Source: Oscillospiraceae bacterium (GTDB lineage Bacteria; Bacillota; Clostridia; Oscillospirales; Acutalibacteraceae). Taken from it: a DNA stretch of 64,000 bases. How positions within the stretch are numbered: the first letter of the stretch is position 1; each line of letters opens with the position of its first letter. A program made the translations under genes and the position numbers. Shown here piece after piece: positions 39,926 to 50,900 of the stretch. A model generated the notes under the pieces. That model saw only the letters and a program-made list of their open reading frames with translations. It made no database searches and was not told where the DNA came from. The stretch is from positions 1-64,000 of the forward strand of contig SVOS01000003.1 of NCBI GenBank assembly GCA_015066245.1, read 5' to 3'.

Positions 39926-41263
39926 ATGCCAACGCAGGTTAATGACAAGCACATTCAGGCTTTCATCGGTGAGGACGAATACCAGGGTATTGCTGCTCAG
40001 GTTAAATCCGCACACGAAGCACTGCACAGCGGCACAGGACTCGGCAACGATTTCATCGGCTGGCTTACATTGCCTACCGACTATGACAAAGACGAGTTTG
40101 ACCGTATCAAAAAAGCCGCTGAGAAAATTCAGAAAGACACCGACATCTTTATCGTTATCGGTATCGGCGGCTCATACTTAGGAGCAAGAGCAGCTATTGA
40201 GTTCCTCAAATCTCCTAACTATAACGCACTTTGCAAGGATACACCTCAGATTTATTATGCAGGTAATTCCATCAGTTCTACAGCTTTAGCAGAGCTTTTA
40301 GAGCTTTGTGAGGGCAAGGACATTTCTATAAATATGATCTCTAAGTCAGGCACAACTACCGAGCCTGCTATCGCTTTCAGAGTATTCAGAGAGCTTCTTG
40401 AGAAAAAATACGGCAAAGAAGGCGCAAAAGAGCGTATCTACTGCACAACCGACAAGGCAAGAGGCACATTAAAGCAGCTTGCAGACCGTGAAGGCTATGA
40501 GACATTCGTAGTTCCCGACAATGTTGGCGGCAGATATTCTGTGCTTACTGCTGTTGGTCTTCTTCCCATTGCTGTTGCAGGTTGCGACATTGACGCACTT
40601 ATGCAGGGCGCAAAGAAGGCTCAGGATGAGTTTGACAATCCTGATATGTTCACCAACGATTGCTACAAGTATGCCGCTATCAGAAACCTTCTCTACCGCA
40701 AGGGTATGACAACAGAGGTTCTGGTTGCTTATGAGCCCGGCTTCACAATGATGAACGAGTGGTTCAAGCAGCTTTACGGCGAGAGCGAGGGCAAGGACCA
40801 GAAGGGTATCTTCCCTGCAAGCGTTGTTTTCTCCACAGACCTTCACTCTATGGGTCAGTACATTCAGGACGGCAGACGTAATCTTTTCGAGACTGTTGTT
40901 CAGTTCAACAAATGCAAAAAGGAAATTACCATCGGTTTTGACGAGGATAATGTTGACGGCCTCAACTTCCTCTCGGGCAAGACCATGGATTATGTAAACA
41001 AGCGTGCTTTTGAAGGCACAGTGCTTGCTCACAACGACGGCGGAGTTCCCAACATTATTCTCAATGTTGACTCTATGACAGAGGCTGAGCTGGGTTATCT
41101 TATTTACTTCTTTGAGAAGGCTTGTGCTATTTCAGGCTATATTCTCGGTGTAAATCCCTTCAACCAGCCCGGTGTAGAGAGCTACAAGAAGAATATGTTT
41201 GCACTTTTAGGCAAACCCGGCTATGAGGAACAGAAGGCAGAGTTAGAGGCAAGACTCAGATAA
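39926..41263 (+). CDS. pgi: Glucose-6-phosphate isomerase
   Basis: The start ATG 39926 follows AAGGGGGAG, giving 445 residues; the GTG-started track ORF adds 13. It has [18 protein letters not shown], the phosphate-binding [32 protein letters not shown] and the C-terminal [15 protein letters not shown], typical of the short Firmicutes enzyme. It interconverts glucose-6- and fructose-6-phosphate, taking up products of starch breakdown through phosphoglucomutase. A small P-loop gene follows 17 bases later. Confidence 0.96.
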   Translation: MPTQVNDKHIQAFIGEDEYQGIAAQVKSAHEALHSGTGLGNDFIGWLTLPTDYDKDEFDRIKKAAEKIQKDTDIFIVIGIGGSYLGARAAIEFLKSPNYNALCKDTPQIYYAGNSISSTALAELLELCEGKDISINMISKSGTTTEPAIAFRVFRELLEKKYGKEGAKERIYCTTDKARGTLKQLADREGYETFVVPDNVGGRYSVLTAVGLLPIAVAGCDIDALMQGAKKAQDEFDNPDMFTNDCYKYAAIRNLLYRKGMTTEVLVAYEPGFTMMNEWFKQLYGESEGKDQKGIFPASVVFSTDLHSMGQYIQDGRRNLFETVVQFNKCKKEITIGFDEDNVDGLNFLSGKTMDYVNKRAFEGTVLAHNDGGVPNIILNVDSMTEAELGYLIYFFEKACAISGYILGVNPFNQPGVESYKKNMFALLGKPGYEEQKAELEARLR

Positions 41264-41280
41264 AAATTGGAGGAATTACT

Positions 41281-41697
41281 ATGGTAACACTTATTATCGG
41301 CAAAAAAGGTACAGGCAAAACAAAGAAGCTCATCACACTTGCAAACGAGACAGCTGCTGCATCCACAGGTAATGTTGTAGTTATCGAAAAGGGCGCAAAG
41401 CTTACATACGATATTACTCACAAGGCTCGTCTTATTGATACCGATGCTTATGCAATCTCCGGTTATGATATGATGTTCGGCTTCCTTAGCGGTATCTGTG
41501 CAGGTAACTTTGATGTATCCGACATTCTTGTTGATTCTACTTTCAAAATCTGCCCCGAGGCAGTTGACGGTCTTGAGGAGTTCGTAGTTAAGCTCAATAA
41601 GCTTGCAGAGACAAGTGAGACTAAGTTCACACTTCTCATTTCTGCTGCAGAGTCTGACCTTCCCGAAGGTCTTAAGGCAGTTTGCCACGAAATTTAA
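41281..41697 (+). CDS. Small P-loop protein downstream of pgi
   Basis: The 138-residue protein starts with LIIGKKGTGKTKKLITLAN, a Walker A motif, followed by a short alpha/beta fold. DILVDST could serve as a reduced Walker B. It is much shorter than known ATPases of this type and has no sensor or helicase motif. GGAGG precedes ATG 41281, and the terminator after it closes a pgi two-gene operon. Similar short P-loop proteins are common in Clostridia and remain without function. Confidence 0.75.
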   Translation: MVTLIIGKKGTGKTKKLITLANETAAASTGNVVVIEKGAKLTYDITHKARLIDTDAYAISGYDMMFGFLSGICAGNFDVSDILVDSTFKICPEAVDGLEEFVVKLNKLAETSETKFTLLISAAESDLPEGLKAVCHEI

Positions 41698-41715
41698 TCG
41701 ACTCTTATAAAAATT

Positions 41716-41757
41716 AAAGTCTGAGCAACTTATCTTAGTCGCTCAGACTTTTCTTTT
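41716..41757 (+). terminator. Terminator of the pgi operon
   Basis: AAAGTCTGAGC and GCTCAGACTTT form an 11-bp stem, followed by TCTTTT. Confidence 0.88.
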
Positions 41758-41791
41758 GTGTGACAATTTATTGAAAAACGATAAAAATATA

Positions 41792-41820
41792 TTGACAAAC
41801 AGAAATATGTATTGTATTTT
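41792..41820 (+). promoter_or_regulatory. Promoter of the DUF2975 operon
   Basis: TTGACA (41792-41797) and TATTTT (41815-41820) with a 17-base spacer, just before GAAAGGAG. Confidence 0.6.
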
Positions 41821-41848
41821 ATAAGTATAAACGAAAGGAGAATAGCTT

Positions 41849-42322
41849 ATGTTCAGAATTTCTAAAAAACTATCAACTAATATCTCGATTACGGTAGCTT
41901 ATATTTTTATGGCGGCTTGTTTGTTTGCGGCTTTTATAATGCCGCCATTAGTAGAGATGCTTATTAATCTTCCGGACAATATAGGTATGAGAAGTGAAAT
42001 TACCAATGGTGGCAGAGTGCTTGTTCTTGTGATGGCGTACCTTATGCTTCTTACACTTGTGTTTGCAGATGTGCTTATGATTATACTGCTTATGCGTGTT
42101 CGCAAGGGGCTTGTTTTTACACCCAAAAGCATTTCCTGTATACGAGGAATTTCATGGTGTTGCTTCTTTATTTGTCTTGTGTTTGCAGTGTTGGGTATTT
42201 ATTTTCAGCTTTCCTTTATTCTTGCGTTTTTCGCTCTGTTTCTTGGCATAAGCCTGAGAGTTGTAAAGAACGTTATCGAAGAAGCATCAGAAATCAAGTC
42301 AGAAAATGACCTTACTGTATAA
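41849..42322 (+). CDS. DUF2975-family membrane protein
   Basis: The 157-residue protein has four hydrophobic segments (starting near residues 13, 55, 95 and 115) in the DUF2975 arrangement, with the short conserved loop RKGLVFTPKSISCIRGISW between the second and third. The family almost always sits next to a small XRE repressor, as here (12 bases apart). It has no known enzymatic role; membrane sensing or regulator control is a common guess. AAAGGAG lies before the ATG. Confidence 0.8.
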   Translation: MFRISKKLSTNISITVAYIFMAACLFAAFIMPPLVEMLINLPDNIGMRSEITNGGRVLVLVMAYLMLLTLVFADVLMIILLMRVRKGLVFTPKSISCIRGISWCCFFICLVFAVLGIYFQLSFILAFFALFLGISLRVVKNVIEEASEIKSENDLTV

Positions 42323-42333
42323 GGGGGAGTTTT

Positions 42334-42537
42334 ATGATAGTAATTAACCTCGATGTTATGATGGCAAAAAGAAAAATGACTCTCAACGAGCTATCCGAAA
42401 AAGTAGGAATTACCCTGGCTAACCTGTCGATACTTAAAAACAATAAAGCAAAGGCTATCCGATTTTCTACACTCGATGCTATCTGCAAAGCTTTGGATTG
42501 CAAGGTAGGGGATATTATAGAATTTGTTGAGGATTAA
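42334..42537 (+). CDS. Small XRE-family helix-turn-helix regulator (YozG-like)
   Basis: The 67-residue protein is almost entirely one helix-turn-helix domain: MAKRKMTLNELSEKVGITLANLSILKNNKAKAIRFSTLDAICKAL, ending KVGDIIEFVED. This compact type pairs with DUF2975 membrane proteins. GGGGGAG precedes ATG 42334. It probably regulates its own operon in response to something sensed by the membrane partner. Confidence 0.88.
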   Translation: MIVINLDVMMAKRKMTLNELSEKVGITLANLSILKNNKAKAIRFSTLDAICKALDCKVGDIIEFVED

Positions 42538-42551
42538 GAAAGGAGTACATT

Positions 42552-44159
42552 ATGAATAATCAGAATAACGTTTACTATAATTACGCACCATCTGTAGCCG
42601 CAGATCCGGCACGTTCAGAAACTGCCGCAAAACCCGCACCACCCCGAAGACCTGCTCGTGAGTACAGCAAAGCCGAAAGCGTTTTTGCCTGGCTCAGTGT
42701 TTTGTTCGGATATCTTTTCTGCAGGGTAAATCCTGTTGCAGAAAATCCCTTTGGCGGATTGATTTTTGTAGCGGTGATTTTTACCGTTACTTTGGTTGTG
42801 CTGAAAATAATGAGAAAACCTCTTACGGTTTTATCTGTTGCGGTTGCTTTGTCTGCTATAATTGTTTCGCTGACATTCCTCTTTACTGCCAATGAATTTT
42901 TATATTTTATTGCGTATTCTTATTGTATTGCGGCGTACCTGTATTTTATTTACGCTGCAACCGGAAACACAGTCAAAAAAGGCTTTAATGATTATATTGT
43001 AGCAGATTTTTTCAAGGCAATGTTTGTTATGCCTTTTGCATCTATGGGATGTATGTTTAAAGCAATGTTTTCGGGCAAATCCAGAGGAAAAGGTAAGATA
43101 ATGCTCAAGGTGCTGATTGGAATAGGTGTTGCGGTTATCCCCACACTGATGGTTTTCTGTCTGCTTTCTTATGATTCGGATTTTATGAATCTGCTGGGCG
43201 ATATTTTTGATTTTAATTTTGAAAACATCTTTTCTCATATTTTAAGTCTTACTTTTGGCGTAGGACTCGGACTTTATCTGTACGGATTGTTTATTTCGTC
43301 ACTGGATAAAAAGTGCGAAAATGCTTTGTGTGAAAAGAATTGCAAGGCTGTATTTTCAAAAATGCGTATCGCTCCTGCTATAACAGTGGTTGCTTCGGTA
43401 ATTCCCTTGATGTTTCTTTACATAGTTTTCTTCATTTCACAGTGGAAGTATTATGTATCAGCCTTTACAAATGTTCTCCCCGAAAATTTCAGCTATGCCG
43501 ATTACGCCCGCAAAGGATTCTTTGAGCTTTGCATTGTTTCGGTTATTAATCTGTTTGTAATCGTCAACATAGTTCTTTTGCTTAAGAGAAACAAGAAATC
43601 TTCATACGTAATTCTAAGGATTACTGCAGTAGCGGTTTCTCTTGCTACTTTGGTGCTTATTTCGACTGCTATATCAAAAATGTTTATGTATATCAGCAGA
43701 TACGGACTTACACAAAAGAGAGTTTTTGCGACATGGTTTATGTTGTTTATTGCCTTTGTTTTTATATTTATCTGTATCCGCTTATTTGTCCGTTCTTTTA
43801 AACCTATTGCAGTTGCGTTTGTGGTGGGACTTCTTATGTTTTCTACCCTTGCATTACCTGATGCTGATGCGTTTATAGCAGAGTATAATGTTAATGCATA
43901 TTTGGACGGTACTCTTTCTAATGTGGATGTTGATGCTCTTGAGGAGCTTGAGCATTCGGCGATACCTTCTCTTGTAAAGCTTTACAGAGAAATTGACAGA
44001 AGTGCAGATACCGATGCCAAAAGAATATACTTCAGAGTAGAAAAAGTGCTATTAAATTACGCTGACGAATTCAGCGCAGAAGACAAAAATATCTTCGCCT
44101 TTACCATAGTAGATGCTAAAGCCCAAAACGCATTGAAAGAAATTGAATTTATAGGATAA
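42552..44159 (+). CDS. DUF4173-type polytopic membrane protein
   Basis: The 535-residue protein has a Pro/Ala-rich cytoplasmic N-terminus (about 45 residues), then about twelve hydrophobic segments, and a soluble C-terminal tail of about 90 residues. The segment YADYARKGFFELCIVSVINLF and the RYGLTQKRVFATWFM stretch are characteristic of the DUF4173/DUF4153 group. GAAAGGAG lies before the ATG, 14 bases after the XRE gene, so it is the third gene of the unit. No substrate can be inferred. Confidence 0.82.
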   Translation: MNNQNNVYYNYAPSVAADPARSETAAKPAPPRRPAREYSKAESVFAWLSVLFGYLFCRVNPVAENPFGGLIFVAVIFTVTLVVLKIMRKPLTVLSVAVALSAIIVSLTFLFTANEFLYFIAYSYCIAAYLYFIYAATGNTVKKGFNDYIVADFFKAMFVMPFASMGCMFKAMFSGKSRGKGKIMLKVLIGIGVAVIPTLMVFCLLSYDSDFMNLLGDIFDFNFENIFSHILSLTFGVGLGLYLYGLFISSLDKKCENALCEKNCKAVFSKMRIAPAITVVASVIPLMFLYIVFFISQWKYYVSAFTNVLPENFSYADYARKGFFELCIVSVINLFVIVNIVLLLKRNKKSSYVILRITAVAVSLATLVLISTAISKMFMYISRYGLTQKRVFATWFMLFIAFVFIFICIRLFVRSFKPIAVAFVVGLLMFSTLALPDADAFIAEYNVNAYLDGTLSNVDVDALEELEHSAIPSLVKLYREIDRSADTDAKRIYFRVEKVLLNYADEFSAEDKNIFAFTIVDAKAQNALKEIEFIG

Positions 44160-44162
44160 ATT

Positions 44163-44206
44163 AAAGCCTTCCTTAGTCGGATAACCGATTGAGGAAGGCT
44201 TTGTGT
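44163..44206. terminator. Bidirectional terminator
   Basis: AAAGCCTTCCT (44163-44173) and AGGAAGGCTTT (44192-44202) form an 11-bp stem between convergent genes. Confidence 0.85.
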
Positions 44207-45150
44207 TATTTATTAATATTTATCATAAACTGATCGGATTCGGTGATTTTTTCAAAATCAGTGCCATCAAAAACACCGAAGCTCATAATGATTTCTTCAA
44301 TGTTATCTATTTTGTTTTCCTTGAGTGTGGGCTTGTAGAAAGATAATTCATAATAAGCGTTGCTGCTTGCAGGGGCATTTATGATGCAGTCAGGGTCGAT
44401 TTCGGTACCGTTTACTGTAACATCTTCGGCGCGTACAATCACATCCTTGTCGTTGGTGTTGGCAACAAATATACCTGCAACATAATCATAAGAATCACTG
44501 TCATATTTTTTAATGTTTTCAATGTAAATTGTAACACCGTTGTGGCTGATAATTTCTTCGCCATAAGACATATCAGATGGCACAGAAACCTTTTCGTCAA
44601 AATAAATCTCTGTTAATTCACTTGCACCGATGTTTTCGAAGGTATCAGGATTTGAGATGCTGAGTTTTACTTTGATTTTGCGGATTTCTGCTATTTTAAG
44701 AGTGTTAAGCTCGCTTTCGTACAAGTAGAGCACACCCTCAGCACTTTCGTAGGCAGGTACCTCTGCGTAGAAAGTGGCAGGGAATACGCAACCGTTAACA
44801 ATAACCATCAAAGACTCAACCGAGATATTACTTTCGGAGAAGTTGTCAATCTCAAAACCAACTACAGGACCATAAAAATCCTCGTATCCTAAGCTTTTTG
44901 CTCTGACAGTAATATATCCGTCATCGTAAATTTCTTCGTCTAGTTCTGTTTCTTGAACATTCACCTTGGTAATTTCTTCGTTGAACATCTGCTCGCTATT
45001 GTCTTTAAGGGTGAACGCACGTCCCCAGAATCCTTCGCCCTCAGTTGTTTCTCCGGTGGTTGCTACGGGTTTGTCATCGCCGGTTTCTGCACAAGCGCAA
45101 ACCGAAACAGAGAGCAAAAGTACAAGAATCAATGCAAATATTTTTTTCAT
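44206..45150 (-). CDS. Secreted lipoprotein with two similar beta-rich halves
   Basis: The 314-residue protein has a lipobox SVCAC (acylated Cys at about residue 18-20) and a short Thr/Glu linker. The mature region holds two comparable Ig-like segments: GPVVGFEIDNFSESNISVESLMVIVNG and DYVAGIFVANTNDKDVIVRAEDVTVNG. Each matches the hydrophobic-then-Asn pattern of FxxAK/DUF4352-like extracellular domains. It has its own consensus promoter. Function unknown; a binding or structural surface role is most likely. Confidence 0.75.
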   Translation of the reverse strand: MKKIFALILVLLLSVSVCACAETGDDKPVATTGETTEGEGFWGRAFTLKDNSEQMFNEEITKVNVQETELDEEIYDDGYITVRAKSLGYEDFYGPVVGFEIDNFSESNISVESLMVIVNGCVFPATFYAEVPAYESAEGVLYLYESELNTLKIAEIRKIKVKLSISNPDTFENIGASELTEIYFDEKVSVPSDMSYGEEIISHNGVTIYIENIKKYDSDSYDYVAGIFVANTNDKDVIVRAEDVTVNGTEIDPDCIINAPASSNAYYELSFYKPTLKENKIDNIEEIIMSFGVFDGTDFEKITESDQFMININK

Positions 45151-45173
45151 ATTAATTACCTCACTTTTAAATA

Positions 45174-45202
45174 ATTATATCAAATAAAATATTTACCGTC
45201 AA
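45174..45202 (-). promoter_or_regulatory. Promoter of the lipoprotein gene
   Basis: On the minus strand TTGACG (45197-45202) and TATAAT (45174-45179) with a 17-base spacer; divergent from the GNAT promoter 16 bases away. Confidence 0.75.
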
Positions 45203-45218
45203 CACGAATTCAATTTCG

Positions 45219-45247
45219 TTGACTGTAGGCGATTTCGGGTGTATAAT
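45219..45247 (+). promoter_or_regulatory. Promoter of the GNAT gene
   Basis: TTGACT (45219-45224) and TATAAT (45242-45247) with a 17-base spacer. Confidence 0.75.
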
Positions 45248-45269
45248 TTAAAGAATAGAGGTGATACAA

Positions 45270-45740
45270 ATGCTCATAAGAAAAGCACAAAAAGAAGACA
45301 TAAACGGTTTGATGAATCTGCTCAGACAGGTGCTTACAGTACATGCTGACAAACGCCCCGATATCTTCAAACCCGGAACTACCAAATATACCGAAGAAGA
45401 ACTTTTTTATATAATCACAAACCCTCTCACACCTGTATTTGTAGCGGTTGATGAGAATGGCAATGTTCTCGGCCACAGCTTTTGTAAATTCATTCAGTTT
45501 TCAAACAACAACTCATTAACAGATATAAAGACACTGTATATCGATGATTTGTGCATTGATGAAAATATGAGAGGTCAGCATATCGGCAAAGCTTTGTATG
45601 AATATACCATTGACTTTGCAAGACAGGAGAATTGCTACAACGTAACTCTCAATGTCTGGGCGACAAATGATAGTGCAATGAAGTTTTACGAATCTATGGG
45701 ACTTTCCGTGCAGAAAATCGGCATGGAAAAAATACTCTGA
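45270..45740 (+). CDS. GNAT-family N-acetyltransferase
   Basis: The start ATG 45270 follows GAGGTGATACAA, giving 156 residues. The acetyl-CoA-binding motif is DLCIDENMRGQHIGKALYEYTIDFA, and the C-terminal NVWATNDSAMKFYESMGLSVQKIGMEK is the usual motif B. The acceptor cannot be told from sequence; similar GNATs act on amino groups of proteins or small molecules. It has its own promoter and precedes recG by 44 bases, so a shared transcript is possible. Confidence 0.88.
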   Translation: MLIRKAQKEDINGLMNLLRQVLTVHADKRPDIFKPGTTKYTEEELFYIITNPLTPVFVAVDENGNVLGHSFCKFIQFSNNNSLTDIKTLYIDDLCIDENMRGQHIGKALYEYTIDFARQENCYNVTLNVWATNDSAMKFYESMGLSVQKIGMEKIL

Positions 45741-45784
45741 TATTTTTATTAATTTATAAAAAGTTATAAAAAGGGGGTGGTAAG

Positions 45785-47821
45785 ATGCCGTCATTATTTG
45801 AAATGCCCGTAACAAATGTCAGAGGAGTAGGTGCAGCCGCAGCCGAGCTTCTGAGAAAACTCTCGATATATTCGGTAGGTCAGCTTTTGTGCTATTATCC
45901 TCGTACCTATGAGGATTGGAGCAATCCCGTACCCCTGACACCGTTTTTAGAAGGACAGGCACTTATCAAGGCACGTCTTACCACAGCTTTTGCAACAAGT
46001 CGGCTTTCAGGAGGGCGTCTTCTTTCTAACGCTGAAATTTCAGACGATACAGGTTCTCTCAGCCTTGTATATTTTAATAATAAATACATATCCTCAATGC
46101 TCAAAGTCGGTGAGGAATACTATTTTTACGGTAAAATTGAAAAAACTCTTTACGGTCAGCGTATGATAGCACCTACTTTTTCTCCCGTTGGCTCAGGAAT
46201 AGGTCTTCATCCTGTTTATAATCTTACTCAGGGACTTTCCAATAAAATGATGCAAAGATTCCTCAAAGAAGCTCTAAAGCTTCTGCCTGCCGAGGTAAAA
46301 GACCCTTTACCACAGTGGATTCGCGATAAATATAATCTTTGCGACCTGCGAACTGCTATGACAGACGTGCATTTTCCAAAAACAAAAGAAGCCATGGAAA
46401 AAGCCCGCTACAGACTTGTTTTTGAGGAGCTTCTTATTTTAAATCTTGGACTGCGTTCAATTAAAAGCAACAAGACATCTAAAGCTCCTCTGCATATCGA
46501 AACAGATTACTCTCAGGAGTTTATCTCAAAACTTCCTTTTGAGCTTACAAACGCACAGAAACGAACTGTTTCTGAGTGTATGCAGGATATTACAAAGGGT
46601 AAGTACCCTATGAACAGACTTGTTCAGGGAGATGTAGGCTCAGGTAAAACTGCGGTTGCGGCTGCGGTTTGTTACTCTGTGGCAAAATGCGGCTATCAGG
46701 CAGCATTCATGGCACCTACCGAGATTTTAGCCGAGCAGCACTATAAAACACTCAGCAGATTTTATGAGGGCACAGATATAAATGTTGTTCTTCTGACAGG
46801 CTCAATGAAGGATTCTCAGAAGAAAAATGCCAGAAAATATATAGAAGACGGTACTGCACATATTGTAGTGGGTACCCACACTCTTATTACTGAAAAAACT
46901 ATATTTAACAACTTGATTTTAGCAGTTACAGATGAGCAGCACCGATTCGGTGTTGCTCAGCGAACAAAGCTTCTGTCGAAGGGCAACTCTGTTCACCTTC
47001 TTGTAATGAGTGCTACTCCCATACCTCGTACAATGGGCCTTGTGATGTATGGCGACTTGGATGTTTCTGTAATTGATGAGCTGCCAAAGGGCAGACAAAA
47101 AATCCGTACGATGCTTATCGACAGCTCAAAGAGAAATCGTGCATATAATTTTATCAGAGACCAGATATCCAAAGGCAGACAAGCATACATTGTGTGCCCC
47201 TTGGTAGAAGAAGGCGAGCTTCCTGTGGCGTCTGCCGAGGAATATGCCGCAGAGCTGATGTTAAGCGAGTTTTCTGACTTGCCTGTGGGTATAATCCACG
47301 GCAAAATGAAGTCTGTAGATAAAGAGAATACCATGTCACAGTTTGCAAAAGGCGAGATTAAACTTTTGGTTGCAACTACCGTAATTGAAGTTGGTGTTGA
47401 TGTACCTAATGCAACTGTTATGATGATAGAAAATGCCGAACGGTTCGGACTTTCTCAGCTTCATCAGCTTAGAGGCAGAGTAGGCAGGGGAGAGCACAGC
47501 TCTTACTGTATCCTTGTATCTGACAACAAAGGCGAGGATTCAACTCGCAGGCTTTCTGTGCTCTGTACCACAGACAACGGCTTTGTAATAGCAGACGAAG
47601 ACCTTAAACTCCGCGGCCCCGGTGACTTTTTCGGCAGTCGTCAGCACGGACTTCCTCAGCTAAGTATTGCAGATTTGTCTGACTATGTTTCTCTTTCCGA
47701 AAGCTCAGCGGCTGCATTGGATATTCTGGATTTTTCCCCCGATTTAAGCCACGATTCTCTGAAAGGAATTCGTTCATCTATAAAACGCCTTTTCAAAACC
47801 GCAGGAACCCAAATGAATTAA
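45785..47821 (+). CDS. recG: ATP-dependent DNA helicase RecG
   Basis: The 678-residue SF2 helicase starts at ATG 45785 behind AAGGGGGTGG. The N-terminal wedge domain (VRGVGAAAAELLRKLSI, CYYPRTYEDWS) is followed by Walker A QGDVGSGKTAVAAA, DEQHRFGVAQR (motif II), VMSATPIPRTMGLVMYGDLDVS (motif III) and the C-terminal helicase half GLSQLHQLRGRVGRG. It remodels stalled replication forks and Holliday junctions. Complete with no missing motif. Confidence 0.96.
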   Translation: MPSLFEMPVTNVRGVGAAAAELLRKLSIYSVGQLLCYYPRTYEDWSNPVPLTPFLEGQALIKARLTTAFATSRLSGGRLLSNAEISDDTGSLSLVYFNNKYISSMLKVGEEYYFYGKIEKTLYGQRMIAPTFSPVGSGIGLHPVYNLTQGLSNKMMQRFLKEALKLLPAEVKDPLPQWIRDKYNLCDLRTAMTDVHFPKTKEAMEKARYRLVFEELLILNLGLRSIKSNKTSKAPLHIETDYSQEFISKLPFELTNAQKRTVSECMQDITKGKYPMNRLVQGDVGSGKTAVAAAVCYSVAKCGYQAAFMAPTEILAEQHYKTLSRFYEGTDINVVLLTGSMKDSQKKNARKYIEDGTAHIVVGTHTLITEKTIFNNLILAVTDEQHRFGVAQRTKLLSKGNSVHLLVMSATPIPRTMGLVMYGDLDVSVIDELPKGRQKIRTMLIDSSKRNRAYNFIRDQISKGRQAYIVCPLVEEGELPVASAEEYAAELMLSEFSDLPVGIIHGKMKSVDKENTMSQFAKGEIKLLVATTVIEVGVDVPNATVMMIENAERFGLSQLHQLRGRVGRGEHSSYCILVSDNKGEDSTRRLSVLCTTDNGFVIADEDLKLRGPGDFFGSRQHGLPQLSIADLSDYVSLSESSAAALDILDFSPDLSHDSLKGIRSSIKRLFKTAGTQMN

Positions 47822-47980
47822 GAATATTTGTGAGCCTTCTGTTTCTCAATGCTTATTCAGATGTAATTTATACGGAAACAAATATCCTTTAATGATATTA
47901 GCAGATTGACAATGTATTTAATTAATATAATTAATTAATGATTTATCCCATTGATAAAAGTGATTTTTGGAGTGGTTATC

Positions 47981-50900
47981 ATGAGTAAACCAATAATTAA
48001 ATTTACCAACAAGTGTCTGTCGTTGGTTTTATGCTTTATTATGATTTTTTCCTTGACTATTCCTGCCATAAATTCAGTCTCGGCTCAGGAAACTGAGCAG
48101 ACCTCAGACAGTATAGTACACTCGGTTACAAGTATTAATTATTATAACGCAGACGAAAATATCTTCAGACAAAATACTGTCAGTGTAATTTTCGGCAAAT
48201 CAGCAGAGGAAAGAGTCGCTGACGGACAATTTCCTATCGGTGCTGACTACAAATGGCACACTGCTTTTGTTCTCGAGTGTATAGGTGCTCAGAATAACTC
48301 ACGCTATGAGTTTATTGTTGACTCTGTTGTAGCCGGTGAAAATATAAAAAAAGATCATCTGCTTCCTAAAACCGATCAAGGATTTGTTCTTTATATTCTG
48401 GATGATATCCTCAATGAGAGCAACACCCCAAAACGCGGTGATCTTGTAATGTCAGATTCATGGATTGCACAAGATAAATTTATTGAATCACCGGGAGAAT
48501 ATAACGGCAACAACTACGGCCATCTTACTTTTATCGATAATCCCAGCACAGACGAAACAATTTCAACCGCAGCAGCTGACGAAAACCACTCTCGTGTAAA
48601 AATATTCAACTATGACTCATCTATTATCGGTCAGGGCTCGGATATCGGTTTCTGGCAAGGTGACTGGGGTTTGGGCGGTAGTTATGAGTCTGTTGACGGA
48701 GAGGGTCAGGAATATAATTTTGACCTCAAAAATCAACACTATAAAATGTCTGACACTCTGGATTCTCAGGGCTATCCCATTACCGAAAGCGGCAAGTCTT
48801 TTGCATATCTTTTTGATGGCAGCTCTACCCGCAGTGACGGAAGCTCAACATTAAGGGGTTCAATGAATAATGGCGGAGGTCTTTTCAGAGAGCGTAACGG
48901 CTATTATTATTATGACTCTCTTTATAATGCCGCTTATTACAACGAGACACTCAATAAGTTTGAGATTTATGACAATCTGATTGTTCGTCCATGGTATGAT
49001 ACCTCAGATCTTTCAAAGGAAGCTTACGGTAATTTCCTGCCTTTTAACAAGATTTCTTCTGATAATATTCTTATAGACAACAAGCTTACATATACCGACG
49101 AAGCACTAAGTTCTAATGTTGTCGGCAGCCAACAGCCGGCAGAGCATACTTTCAAAGATATAGGAAACGAAAAGAATGTAACAACTGCAAGACATGAAGA
49201 TAAAGTTGATTTGTGGTTTGGTATGACTGTAGAGGATGAGTTTATTCAGCCTGTAAGCGGTCTGGTAAACGATAAAGAAATGAGCTTCGAATTTTTGGGT
49301 GACGATGATGTTTTGGTATACATCGGACTCTGGAATGAAGCTGAAAATGCCTACGACTATAGACTTACTTTAGACATCGGCGGAGTTCACGGAGCAAGAC
49401 ACGGCAAAATCAACTTTGCAACCGGAGAGGTTGAGGATTTTCCCGATACCTTAGATGGTGTTACAAAAAATGAAGCTCCCCGTACAAGAACGCTAAAAGA
49501 AATTTTCGACCTTGAAGGTAATACCTTTGAGGATTACTCCAAGCTTAGCCTGAAGTTCTTCTATCTTGAGCGCGGTGGCAATATTTCTTACTGTGGTTTA
49601 GGATTCAACATTCCATCTTTGCCTCAGAATTCCCTTACTGTCACAAAAGAGATTGAAAGTGACGTGAAGGTATTTGAAAATGCTGCTCCTGCAAAATTCC
49701 GTATTGTAAAGGCAGACTCAGAGGGTAACGCAACTGACGAACCTCTAGTTACAAGCGGCACTTATGATATTATCGAAAACGATACTGTTGTGGGTGTTGG
49801 TAACCTGAGCGGTAAGGGTATATTTACTCTGCTCCCGGGTCAGAGTGCAAGATTTTCGGATATGCTAACCAAAACGGACTTCGGTTACAAAAATTATGTG
49901 GTGCAGGAAATCATCGGCACTGATATTGCTGCTCAGTATACCGGTGTTACTTGTATTGTGGGCGGCTCCAAACCCGTTGAGCTTTCTTCATCAGCATCAG
50001 AGGATGGTGTCCTTTACAACAGCACAGCTCTGTCCGGCGAAGAGACAGAGTCAGTTACCTTTATCAATGAAATCGATTCTTCTGTAGCAGGTGTACTCAG
50101 CGTAAGTAAAAACGCAGTATCTGGTACGGATATCCCTGCTGATAGAATTTTTGACATCAATGTTACAATCGGCGGAAAGCCCCTGCCTGCAGGCACCGAG
50201 TATTATCTTAATTATGACACTTCAAAAGTTTATACAGTAAATAATGCAGGTATTATTCCTCTTAAGGTCGGCGAGACCGCAACCTTAGTAAACAAGCTAC
50301 TTGCAGGCACTGCTTTTGAGGTGAAAGAAGCAAAAACTGTCGGCTATGCTCCCGAATACAGCGGAAGTATTACAACCGTCCTCGGTACTGAAAATCTTAA
50401 TATCACTCTCAGCGGTGCCAATGGTGTTATGCCTGTTGGTGGTGCTGCAAGCGTTGTTGTTTCAAATTCCATCGATACTTCGGGTATCACTACAGACAAG
50501 TATGTTGACGAAGCCGATACCGATGACAAGTTTGTGCTGACTCTTGAGTCCTTCTCTCAGGGCGAAACCCTTATATTGCCCAAGGATGAGCCTATGGATA
50601 TTGTTTTGGTTCTTGACCAGTCAGGTTCTATGCATGCACCTGCAGGTGTTACCGAGAATTTATACAATACCAAGCTTTATACCGATATTCCTAATCCCAT
50701 GCAGATTTCTGAAATTGACACAGAAAAAGCCAAGTATCAGGGATATTATATTGCTCAGAGCCGCAGCGGCAGACCTATAAGAGATGCCGCAGGTAATATT
50801 ATCAAACACGAGTACGACTGGTTTATTGTTTGGTACAAAGACGGATATTGGTACTATGTCCGTAACGCTAACCATTACACTCCTGTTGTGTTTGATTTAA

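Noticed and set aside
40469-41032. 187-residue minus-strand ORF inside pgi
   Set aside because: Antisense to conserved isomerase motifs; composition is that of a mirrored coding frame.
47906-47931. TTGACA and TATAAT before the giant dockerin gene
   Set aside because: The boxes are only 14 bases apart, too close for a normal sigma-A promoter, although one of the boxes may still be used with another partner.
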